NCBI GenBank assembly: GCA_937965665.1
Contig: CALCJE010000290.1
Coordinates: forward strand, 1 to 10,628
From: an uncultured Bacteroidales bacterium
Lineage (GTDB): Bacteria > Bacteroidota > Bacteroidia > Bacteroidales > UBA4417
Reading direction: 5' to 3'
Length of the DNA: 10,628 nt
Below, piece after piece: positions 1 through 7,412 of this stretch. Position 1 is the first letter of the stretch. Each line of letters opens with the position of its first letter. The notes beneath the pieces are model-generated. The model searched no databases. It had not been told where the DNA came from and saw only the letters and a list, made by a program, of their open reading frames with translations. A program made the translations under genes and the position numbers.

Positions 1-47
1 ACGAGATGCCTAAGTGACTGGAGTTCAGACGTGTGCTCTTCCGATCT
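1..47 (+). other. Illumina TruSeq indexed adapter (library contamination)
   Basis: Bases 1-7 (ACGAGAT) match the end of the P7 flow-cell sequence, bases 8-13 (GCCTAA) sit where the six-base index belongs, and bases 14-47 match the TruSeq read-2 adapter, ending in GCTCTTCCGATCT. GCCTAA is the reverse complement of TTAGGC, which I recall as TruSeq index 3. The order P7 end, index, read-2 primer is exactly that of a library adapter, so this is synthetic sequence left at a contig end. Frame 1 is open through it and would give the spurious peptide SDWSSDVCSSDL fused to the following gene fragment. It should be trimmed. Confidence 0.98.
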
Positions 48-48
48 A

Positions 49-168
49 TATGGCACAATAACAGGAGCTGTTTCCACCACCAGGGCCGGAGGCACTGGTG
101 CTTTCGTCAATATGAAATTGGTTAACGAGTTGACGCTTCGTGTTTCACTTACTAAAACCGGTAATTAA
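49..168 (+). CDS. 3' end of a truncated gene, possibly a PfkB-family sugar kinase
   Basis: This frame is open from the adapter junction to the TAA at 166-168, leaving 39 C-terminal residues; the 5' part is lost at the contig end. The segment GAVSTTRAGGTGAF resembles the small-residue and TTR.G.T.A pattern that often closes PfkB carbohydrate kinases (A..GA...TR.GA..A.P). The last 18 or so residues show no recognisable motif. The stop lies 7 bases before the start of the aldolase, so the two genes are probably co-transcribed. A sugar-phosphate kinase immediately before a ketose-bisphosphate aldolase would make metabolic sense, as in the tagatose-6-phosphate pathway. That the fragment is coding is fairly likely from its operon-like spacing. 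The kinase identity is a guess from a short tail. Confidence 0.55.
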   Translation, partial: YGTITGAVSTTRAGGTGAFVNMKLVNELTLRVSLTKTGN

Positions 169-175
169 CACATCG

Positions 176-997
176 ATGACTTTACAGGAAAAATTAAAAC
201 ATTATCAGTCAGAAGGCCGTGCAATGCTGGCCGCCAATTTTTACAATTTCGAAACGCTGGCCGGGATTCTGAGCGCAGCCAGGGAATTGGACGAACCGGT
301 AATTCTGCAGCTTTCGGAAAGTTCCATCAATTACCTCGGGCTTCACATGGCTGCCCGGATGGCACGTGCCGGAATATCGCAATTTGGAGTCGAAAGCTGG
401 CTTCACCTAGATCATGGGGCAAGTCCTGAATTAGCAAAACGTTGCCTGGATGCCGGTTTCGACAGTGTGATGATTGATGGCAGTGAAAAACCATTTGAAG
501 AAAATATCCGTATTACCCGGCAGGTGGTTGAAATGGCAAAATCGTACGGGGCCCATGTGGAAGCAGAACTTGGATTTATAGCCAAACTTGGACAGGAAGA
601 AGACTCAGATGGTTTCACGCAGCCTGAACAAGCCCGCGACTTTGTGGCTCAAACCGGGGTGGATGCACTTGCTGTTGCCATTGGAACCGCTCATGGGTTT
701 TACAAACAGGAACCCAAACTTGATCTCGAAAGGCTAAGTGAGATACGGGCAATTACTCCGCAACCGCTTGTTTTACATGGCGGATCAGGTATACCGGATG
801 AAATGCTGAGAAATGCCATAAGCCGCGGAATCGTGAAAGTGAACCTGGCTACCGACTCGAAAAATACTTTTATGAGAGAATTAAAAAAAGTTCTCTATAC
901 CACCGATGAAATCGACCTGCGCAAGACCTTTCCACCTGCCATTGATGCAGTGAAAGAACTTATCATACGTAAAATCAGGCTTGTAAGCATGAAATAA
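176..997 (+). CDS. class II ketose-bisphosphate aldolase (fructose/tagatose-bisphosphate type)
   Basis: A 273-residue cytoplasmic zinc enzyme of the class II aldolase family (FbaA/GatY/KbaY), which reversibly splits a ketose 1,6-bisphosphate into glycerone phosphate and an aldehyde phosphate. The family motifs appear in order: HLDHG at 77-81 (catalytic Asp79 and zinc ligand His80), SVMIDGS at 97-103, VEAELG at 128-133, GTAHG at 170-174 (zinc ligand His173), LHGGSG at 200-205 (zinc ligand His201) and KVNLATD at 221-227 (phosphate binding). The length is nearer the GatY/KbaY subgroup (about 285) than E. coli FbaA (about 359). The ATG at 176 was chosen because MTLQEKLKHY matches the usual family start; a GTG at 140 would overlap the upstream gene by 29 bases. 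There is no signal peptide. The amidohydrolase follows after 13 bases, which places the aldolase in the PUL transcript. Whether its substrate is fructose, tagatose or another ketose bisphosphate cannot be read from the motifs. Confidence 0.93.
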   Translation: MTLQEKLKHYQSEGRAMLAANFYNFETLAGILSAARELDEPVILQLSESSINYLGLHMAARMARAGISQFGVESWLHLDHGASPELAKRCLDAGFDSVMIDGSEKPFEENIRITRQVVEMAKSYGAHVEAELGFIAKLGQEEDSDGFTQPEQARDFVAQTGVDALAVAIGTAHGFYKQEPKLDLERLSEIRAITPQPLVLHGGSGIPDEMLRNAISRGIVKVNLATDSKNTFMRELKKVLYTTDEIDLRKTFPPAIDAVKELIIRKIRLVSMK

Positions 998-1010
998 TTT
1001 CCATAAAAAA

Positions 1011-2102
1011 ATGAAAAAACTCCTGCTCTTTTTTATTCCCATCATATTTACAAGTATTTCGGCATTTTCGCAGAAAGAGAAAGCCGATCAATTGTTGCTC
1101 AAAAACTACAATCCGGTTTCTGTGTATAAAATACCGGTTACCATTCCTGAAAAGTCAAAATTCCCGCTGGTCGATATGCATTCACATCCCTATGCAATGA
1201 ATGAGCAGGAACTGGGCGAATGGGTTAAAACAATGGATCAGATGGGAATTACCCGCACAATCATCCTGACCATGGCTACCGGTCATCAGTTTGATTCACT
1301 GGTTGAAGTGTATGGCAAATACCCCGGCAGGTTCGAACTCTGGTGTGGTTTCGATTATACAGGTTATGACAAACCTGGTTTCGGACCGGCTGCTGTTAAG
1401 GAACTTGAACGTTGTTATCAAAAAGGGGCAAAAGGTGTTGGTGAACTTGGCGACAAGGGAGAAGGGGAAATATATTCGAAACCTGTAACGGGATTTGGTA
1501 TGCACCTGGATGATCCGCGGATGAAACCTTTGCTGCAGAAATGTGCTGAACTTCATATGCCTTTAAATATTCATGTAGCTGAGTCTATCTGGATGTTCCT
1601 GCCATCGGACAGCACCAATGATGGAATGATGAATGCAGCCACGTGGCATGTGAATCTGAAACCCGGGATGCTCGATCATAATCAGCTGGTACAATCGCTC
1701 GAAAATGCAGTGCGCGATAATCCCAAAACCATGTTCATTGCCTGTCATTTCGCAAATTGTGATTACGACCTGGCAAAAGCCGGAAAACTTCTTGAGAAAT
1801 ATCCAAACCTGTTCCTTGATATTTCAGCCAGGTATGCTGAAACCGCAACAATTCCAAGGTATATGCAGAAGTTTTACGACAAATACCAGGACCGGTTGCT
1901 CTATGGTACAGATATGGGCATGGAAAAGCATTTTTACCAGGTAACTTTCAGGATACTCGAAACCCTGGATGAGCATTTTTATGAAACGAAACTGTTTTGC
2001 TACCATTGGGCATTGAGTGGTTTTGGACTGAGTGATAAAATTTTGAAGAAACTTTATTTAACCAATGCGCAAAAAATCACTGATTATGAAAATAAAAAGT
2101 AG
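1011..2102 (+). CDS. exported amidohydrolase-superfamily protein (PF04909/TatD-like)
   Basis: A 363-residue metal-dependent hydrolase with an N-terminal signal peptide (MKKLLLFFIPIIFTSISAFS, probable cut before Gln21), so it should act in the periplasm. The (beta/alpha)8 amidohydrolase metal site is visible: DMHSH with His57 and His59, Glu145 in GVGELGD, His188 in NIHVAES, His246 in ACHFAN and Asp301 in YGTDMG. An acidic residue at the strand-4 position resembles the GE.GLD motif of TatD proteins rather than the carboxylated lysine of ureases and dihydroorotases. Members of this superfamily include sugar lactonases, decarboxylases and nucleases; the context favours a sugar-related substrate such as a lactone, but this is inference. 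Its 3' end overlaps the next gene by 17 bases (38 if the next gene starts at 2065), indicating translational coupling. Confidence 0.85.
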   Translation: MKKLLLFFIPIIFTSISAFSQKEKADQLLLKNYNPVSVYKIPVTIPEKSKFPLVDMHSHPYAMNEQELGEWVKTMDQMGITRTIILTMATGHQFDSLVEVYGKYPGRFELWCGFDYTGYDKPGFGPAAVKELERCYQKGAKGVGELGDKGEGEIYSKPVTGFGMHLDDPRMKPLLQKCAELHMPLNIHVAESIWMFLPSDSTNDGMMNAATWHVNLKPGMLDHNQLVQSLENAVRDNPKTMFIACHFANCDYDLAKAGKLLEKYPNLFLDISARYAETATIPRYMQKFYDKYQDRLLYGTDMGMEKHFYQVTFRILETLDEHFYETKLFCYHWALSGFGLSDKILKKLYLTNAQKITDYENKK

Positions 2103-4155
2103 ATCAGGCATTGTAATTACGCTCGCTGCCTCCTGCATTATTTTGCTGGCTTCGTGCGCAAAAAATGAAAGGACTATTCACTCCGGTAATCTTAAAATCG
2201 AAGTGAATGAACAGATGCAGACACTGATAAGTTCCGATTCATCGGCTAAACCCGTGATGAAGGATTTTCAATCATCGGAATTTATCATTGCGAATGATGA
2301 TACTGTTAGTAAATTCAAACTGGAATCGTCATCGGCCAACAAGATTGAGGATTTCGCCGGGTCAGGGAAAGCGTTTTTGTATAAAGGAAAATCTGAAAAC
2401 AAAGACATTGCATTAACTAAAATATTGAATGTTTCGGTTTATGATAACTTCCCCGGATGGGCCTTTTACAAGGTTCAATATGTAAATTCGGGTACAAAGG
2501 ATCTGGTGGTTCAAAAGTGGGTGAATCATTCCTATAAAGTTGAAAGCAATAAAGATGCTCCTGATTTCTGGTCGTTTATGGCAAGTTCAACCGGGGAAAG
2601 GAAAAGCTGGATTTTGCCTGTGAAACCCGGATTTGCTCAGAAGAATTTCCTGGGAATGAACGACCCCGACTACGGAGGCGGAATTCCTGTGTTGGATATA
2701 TGGCGAAGGGATGCGGGAATTGCAATCGGACATACTGAACTGAAACCGAAACTGGTTTCGTTGCCGGTAAGCATGACAACCGACACAACACAGGCTCAAA
2801 TTGCTGTTGAATACAAATACCTTGTAGCTGATACGCTCCACCCTGGTGATACCTTAAATACGCTCGGAACTTTTGTTACTGTTCATAAAGGCGACAATTT
2901 TAAAACCCTTCAGCAATATACTGCATACATGCAGAAAAAGGGAATCGTAATGCCGGCTTCTGAACCTCTTGCATTCGAACCTATGTGGTGTGCCTGGGGG
3001 TATATGCGCAAATTTACACTTGCCGAAATCATTGGAACGCTGCCGAAAGTTAAAGAACTGGGATTTACATGGGTTACACTTGATGATGGATTTCAGCAGG
3101 CCGAAGGCGACTGGCACACCAATAAAGACCGGTTTCCGAATGGCGACGCCGATATGAAAAAACTGGTTGAACTCATTCATTCGTACGGATTTAAGGCTCA
3201 ATTGTGGTGGGCTCCCCTGGCTGTTGATCCGGGCTCGAAACTTTTAGCCGAACATCCTGATATCATTCTGAAAAATGCAGATGGCAGCCCACAGAAAATC
3301 AGCTGGTGGGACAGCTATTATATGTCGCCAGTTTATCAGCCCGTACTCGATCATACCCAGGCTATGGTTGACCTTTTTATGAAGGAATGGGGTTTCGACG
3401 GGTTGAAACTTGATGGACAGCACCTGAATGCATGCCCGCCTGATTACAATCCTGAACACAAACTCGCAAATCCTGAAGATGCGCCCGAAAACATTCCTGC
3501 TTTCTTTAAACTGATTTACGAAACAGCTCACCACATAAAACCCGGCGCGCTGGTTCAACTTTGTCCCTGTGGCGATGCCATGTCGTTTTACAACATGCCT
3601 TACACAAACCAGTTTGTGGCATCCGATCCGGTGGGCAGCACACAAGTGCGTTCGAAAGGAAAAACATATAAGGCGCTGGCTCCCAATACCGCTTACTTTG
3701 GCGACCATGTTGAATTGAGCGACAACCAGAATGATTTTGCCAGTACAATCGGGATTGGTGGAGTACCGGGTACCAAGTTTACCTGGCCAAAGGACAATCC
3801 TTTTGTTACCGAAGGGCACTTTGTTTTGATACCAGAAAAAGAGAAAGAATGGAAAAAATGGATTGAAATATACAAAGCACACATGCTTTCGAAAGGTGAA
3901 TACCTGGGTGGGATGTATGATATTGGTTATGATGTTCCCGAAACACATCTGATCCGAAAAGCAGACACATTGTTTTATGCATTTTATGCAAAAAACTATA
4001 ATGGTAAGCTTCAATTCAAAGGATTAACCTCAGATTCCTACAAAGTAATTGATTATGTGAATAACCGTGAAATAGGCATCATTGAAAAGGCCAAACCAGA
4101 AATCAACCTGAAATTTGATAAATACCTGTTACTGATGGCATTCCCTATTAAATAA
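2086..4155 (+). CDS. GH36-like alpha-galactosidase-type lipoprotein
   Basis: A 689-residue predicted glycoside hydrolase of clan GH-D. The N-terminus has a type II signal peptide with lipobox LASC (lipidated Cys24). Residues of about 30-290 look like an N-terminal beta-sandwich; a TIM barrel starts near EPMWCAWGY (from residue 298); a short beta-rich domain closes the chain. GH36 landmarks are LDDGFQ with Asp333-Asp334, GDW followed by RFPNG, the strand ending LWWAP, LKLD with Lys441 and probable nucleophile Asp443, and ELSDN with probable acid/base Asp546. Family members are retaining enzymes acting on alpha-galactosides or, less often, other alpha-glycans. Two things are atypical: the usual EPE after LW is replaced by APL, and about 100 residues separate the two catalytic Asp. 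The ATG at 2086 gives a compact lipoprotein signal; an in-frame ATG at 2065 would add seven residues and remains possible. SusC follows 84 bases downstream. Confidence 0.85.
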   Translation: MKIKSRSGIVITLAASCIILLASCAKNERTIHSGNLKIEVNEQMQTLISSDSSAKPVMKDFQSSEFIIANDDTVSKFKLESSSANKIEDFAGSGKAFLYKGKSENKDIALTKILNVSVYDNFPGWAFYKVQYVNSGTKDLVVQKWVNHSYKVESNKDAPDFWSFMASSTGERKSWILPVKPGFAQKNFLGMNDPDYGGGIPVLDIWRRDAGIAIGHTELKPKLVSLPVSMTTDTTQAQIAVEYKYLVADTLHPGDTLNTLGTFVTVHKGDNFKTLQQYTAYMQKKGIVMPASEPLAFEPMWCAWGYMRKFTLAEIIGTLPKVKELGFTWVTLDDGFQQAEGDWHTNKDRFPNGDADMKKLVELIHSYGFKAQLWWAPLAVDPGSKLLAEHPDIILKNADGSPQKISWWDSYYMSPVYQPVLDHTQAMVDLFMKEWGFDGLKLDGQHLNACPPDYNPEHKLANPEDAPENIPAFFKLIYETAHHIKPGALVQLCPCGDAMSFYNMPYTNQFVASDPVGSTQVRSKGKTYKALAPNTAYFGDHVELSDNQNDFASTIGIGGVPGTKFTWPKDNPFVTEGHFVLIPEKEKEWKKWIEIYKAHMLSKGEYLGGMYDIGYDVPETHLIRKADTLFYAFYAKNYNGKLQFKGLTSDSYKVIDYVNNREIGIIEKAKPEINLKFDKYLLLMAFPIK

Positions 4156-4239
4156 CAAGGCAGGAGTCATGAATTTTATTAAAAACTGAACAACAACAAA
4201 TCAATCAATAGAAATCACATCTAACCAAAATCACTTGCT
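4156..4239 (+). other. G-poor leader before the SusC gene
   Basis: This 84-base gap holds no terminator-like hairpin and no clear match to the Bacteroidota promoter element TAnnTTTG. From about 4192 to 4230 it is almost free of G and rich in A and C, so an mRNA here should be unstructured. No Shine-Dalgarno sequence precedes the ATG at 4240. The simplest reading is a 5' leader or intercistronic spacer favouring strong translation of the transporter, with SusC/SusD transcribed from upstream or from a promoter I cannot recognise. Confidence 0.4.
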
Positions 4240-7200
4240 ATGAGAAAACTAATAATTCTGCTTGTGTTGCTCCTCTTGGGAGGAATGCAGGTTGTCCTTG
4301 CACAAAAAAACATCAAGGGTACTGTCACCAGTAAGGAGGATGGCAACGGTATTCCCGGTGCCTCTGTGGTTGCAGTAGGAACCACTGCCGGCGCCATTAC
4401 TGATTTGAATGGTAATTTCAACTTCACAGCTCCGGCCAACTCCACCAGGCTGAGAATTTCATTTCTAGGAATGAAAACTGTTGAACTTGAGATTGGAAAC
4501 GCCAAAGAATTCAGTGTCGTTCTGGAACCCGATGCCACTTCACTCGAAGAGGTAGTTGTTGTAGGCTACGGAACTCAGAAAAAGAGAGACCTGACCGGGG
4601 CTATCACCTCGGTGAAAGCCAACGATATTCTGGTTTCTTCAAATCCTGATATAGGCCACGCCTTACAAGGTAAAGCAGCCGGTTTGATGATCAGGGAAAA
4701 CAGTGCACAACCGGGTGGTGGCCTTGATATTTTTATCAGGGGTGCCGGATCGCAGCTTGCCAGCAATGCACCTTTATTTGTTGTTGATGGATTCCCAATT
4801 TCTGATTTGCAGCAACCTGGAAGCGGTAACCGCTACGATGCAGGAACTCAAAGTATCCTGAACACCTTTAACCCGAATGACATAGCTTCCGTAGAAGTAT
4901 TAAAAGACGCCAGTGCGACTTCTATATATGGTGCAAGAGCTGCACACGGAGTTGTGCTGATTACCACAAAACGCGGCCTCGAAGGCAAACCCGTTATTCA
5001 GTATTCAACTTCCTATGCCATTCAGAAATACAACAATTCTTTTGATGTACTGCCACTCAACGAATGGATGCAGGTAAGGAACGAAGCAAAATGGGAAGAT
5101 TACCTGTACCAGAATCATGTGGAACCATGGGGTCCCGTAACTTTGGCCGAATTTCAGGCACGGGATGATTATGAGTTTCATAACATGTACACCCAAAATG
5201 CGATTAACAACGTAGGTGCCGGTACCGACTGGGTTGGCCTGGTTACCCGCGATGGTGCGATACAGCAACACAATATTTCCATTTCGGGAGGTAATAAATC
5301 AACTAAATTTATGGTTTCGGGCAACTATTACGATCACCAGGGAGTTATCAAAAACTCAGGTTTTCAAAGATATAGCGTTCGTGGCAATGTAGATCAGGTG
5401 CTGAGCAAGTATGTTAAAATGGGAATTAACTTTTCCTTCAGCCGTATCAATAACAAAAACAGTTCTTTAGGCGGCGACCAGTGGGAAAATTCAGGTATAA
5501 TCAGGGCTGCTGTTCAACAGGGACCTCATATCCTGGCCATTGACGAAGACGGGAATTACCCCATAAATCCACAGCTTTCGCAGCAACCTAACCCTTACTC
5601 CTTACTCACAATTACCGATAACGGGAGGATTGAAAGAACTATGGTGAATTCCTTCCTCGATATTACGCCAGTAACAGGATTAGTAGTACGACTTAAAGCC
5701 GGTATCGACAGGGGTCTCACCAACCGCTGGACCTATCTGCCAAAAACAACCCTGGCAGGCGAAACTGAGCAAGGAAAAGCATCAATTTCAGAAATAGATA
5801 AGAATGACTACCTGCTCGAAGCCACCGCTAATTATACAAAAACAATAGGTGACGGACACAACTTTAATGTGCTGGCCGGTGTTTCAACAGAGAAATTTGA
5901 CGAACAGTCCAATAATAGCGGAAACACAGGATTTATAACCGATGCTTTTCTCTGGAATAACCTGGGTTCGGGTAGCGGAACCAAAACTGTCAGCTCTTCA
6001 GGCTCCGAAAATCGCATGGCTTCCTACTTCGGACGTATCAACTACATTTTTAAAGATAAATATTACGTAACCGGAACTCTACGTACCGATGGAGCCAGTG
6101 TTTTTGGCGATAACAACAAATGGGCTACTTTCCCATCCCTTGCCCTGGGCTGGAACATCGCAAACGAGTCGTTTTTTGGAAATCTGAAAAATACATTTTC
6201 CCAGTTAAAACTGAGGTTCAGCTATGGACAAACCGGTAACGCTTCTATTGGCAGTAATGCATTTGCAGCCTACAGTGCATACCTGGCATACCTTTCGGGC
6301 GATGATGTTAAAAATATCGGCGTTTCGCTTTCGCGACTTGCAAGTCCCGACCTAAAGTGGGAAACCACCACCGAAGCAAACCTGGGTGTCGACTTTAGCA
6401 TGTTCAAGGACAGGATTAACGGTTCATTGGAACTCTACAGCAGGGTAATCTCTGATTTGCTGGCATTTAAACCCATAAACAGCTATCACGAAGTGAATAT
6501 GGTTGCCTATAATGTAGGCGAAACACAAAGCAAGGGAATTGAGTTTACCCTCGTTACCCGCAACGTGGTTAAAAATGATTTTCAATGGAAAACAACCTTC
6601 TCATTCTCTAAATTCAAAGATACCTGGAAGAAAAGAGCAGATGACTGGAAGCCCAGTGTTTACGAAAGTGATAACGATCCGCTTCGCCCACTATATTACA
6701 GGGAATCAGATGGTATAATGCAGGTTGGCGAAGTAGTTCCGGCACAGCCCGATCTTCTGCCAGGTTCGGTAAAGATCAAAGATATAAACGGCTATAAACG
6801 CGATAACAACGGAAATCCAATGGTTGATGAAAATGGCCGATTTATACGCACAGGCGCACCTGATGGTATCATTGACGATGCAGATACAAGGTTAATAGGA
6901 TCTTCTGACCCAAGTGCAATTGCCGGTTTAGGCAACTCGATAACCTACAAAAACTTTACCCTCGATTTCTTTTTCAATGGAATGTTTGGCCGCAACCTTG
7001 CTGATCCAAATTACCTGGCCTATGGTGTAAGTGCCGAAGGTATTTACACTTATGGTTATAATGGCCTGCGTACAGTAAAGGATCGTTGGACACCAACAAA
7101 TCCGTCGACCACACATCCAAGTTCCTACAACGGTTGGGGTACCAATTATGGCAGCGGCGATTTCTTCCTGCAAAAAGCCTGGTTCATCAGGTTGCAGAAT

Positions 7201-7389
7201 GTTTCGCTGGGTTATAACTTACCCAAAAAATGGCTCGGTGGTGTTTTACAGGATGCCCAGGTACATTTTGATGCCCAAAATCTTTTCGTAATCACTCCTT
7301 ATACAGGAATTGACCCCGAAACCGATTCGTACACTGCAGCTTATCCTAACGTGAAGACCTATACACTGGGATTAAACATCACATTTTAA
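4240..7389 (+). CDS. SusC/RagA-family TonB-dependent outer-membrane transporter
   Basis: A 1049-residue outer-membrane beta-barrel that imports oligosaccharides using TonB energy. The domain order is: signal peptide 1-21 (cut after VVLA), carboxypeptidase-regulatory-like domain at about 25-98 (IKGTVTSKEDGNGIPGASV), the SusC/RagA signature EEVVVVGYGTQKKRDLTG at 103-120, a plug domain at about 112-245 containing LFVVDGFPI and ASATSIYGARAAHGVVLITT, then the barrel, ending in TLGLNITF with the terminal Phe typical of Bam-assembled proteins. The length is usual for the family, and the frame is intact. It pairs with the SusD gene 23 bases downstream; the two products form a lidded importer. Ligand specificity cannot be deduced, though the adjacent GH36-like enzyme suggests an alpha-galactosyl-bearing glycan. 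There is no N-terminal STN domain, so anti-sigma signalling through this protein is unlikely. Confidence 0.98.
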   Translation: MRKLIILLVLLLLGGMQVVLAQKNIKGTVTSKEDGNGIPGASVVAVGTTAGAITDLNGNFNFTAPANSTRLRISFLGMKTVELEIGNAKEFSVVLEPDATSLEEVVVVGYGTQKKRDLTGAITSVKANDILVSSNPDIGHALQGKAAGLMIRENSAQPGGGLDIFIRGAGSQLASNAPLFVVDGFPISDLQQPGSGNRYDAGTQSILNTFNPNDIASVEVLKDASATSIYGARAAHGVVLITTKRGLEGKPVIQYSTSYAIQKYNNSFDVLPLNEWMQVRNEAKWEDYLYQNHVEPWGPVTLAEFQARDDYEFHNMYTQNAINNVGAGTDWVGLVTRDGAIQQHNISISGGNKSTKFMVSGNYYDHQGVIKNSGFQRYSVRGNVDQVLSKYVKMGINFSFSRINNKNSSLGGDQWENSGIIRAAVQQGPHILAIDEDGNYPINPQLSQQPNPYSLLTITDNGRIERTMVNSFLDITPVTGLVVRLKAGIDRGLTNRWTYLPKTTLAGETEQGKASISEIDKNDYLLEATANYTKTIGDGHNFNVLAGVSTEKFDEQSNNSGNTGFITDAFLWNNLGSGSGTKTVSSSGSENRMASYFGRINYIFKDKYYVTGTLRTDGASVFGDNNKWATFPSLALGWNIANESFFGNLKNTFSQLKLRFSYGQTGNASIGSNAFAAYSAYLAYLSGDDVKNIGVSLSRLASPDLKWETTTEANLGVDFSMFKDRINGSLELYSRVISDLLAFKPINSYHEVNMVAYNVGETQSKGIEFTLVTRNVVKNDFQWKTTFSFSKFKDTWKKRADDWKPSVYESDNDPLRPLYYRESDGIMQVGEVVPAQPDLLPGSVKIKDINGYKRDNNGNPMVDENGRFIRTGAPDGIIDDADTRLIGSSDPSAIAGLGNSITYKNFTLDFFFNGMFGRNLADPNYLAYGVSAEGIYTYGYNGLRTVKDRWTPTNPSTTHPSSYNGWGTNYGSGDFFLQKAWFIRLQNVSLGYNLPKKWLGGVLQDAQVHFDAQNLFVITPYTGIDPETDSYTAAYPNVKTYTLGLNITF

Positions 7390-7412
7390 TTAACCTGCTA
7401 AAAAGAAAAATC

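Noticed and set aside
140..175. Upstream GTG start for the aldolase, adding 12 residues
   Set aside because: It overlaps the end of the preceding reading frame by 29 bases, and the added residues do not belong to the family; the ATG at 176 gives the normal N-terminus.
977..1006. Short palindromes GCTTGTAAGC and GAAATAATTTC around the aldolase stop
   Set aside because: The stems are only 4-5 bp, AT-rich and without a U tract; too weak for a terminator between two genes 13 bases apart.
2065..2085. ATG at 2065 as the start of the GH36-like lipoprotein
   Set aside because: Not excluded, but the ATG at 2086 already gives a complete lipoprotein signal with Cys24 and a smaller overlap with the previous gene.
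3244..4014. Open frame of 256 codons on the minus strand
   Set aside because: It lies entirely inside the GH36-like gene, has no recognisable motif or domain and has an odd composition rich in Cys, Phe and Ile; it is an antisense shadow.
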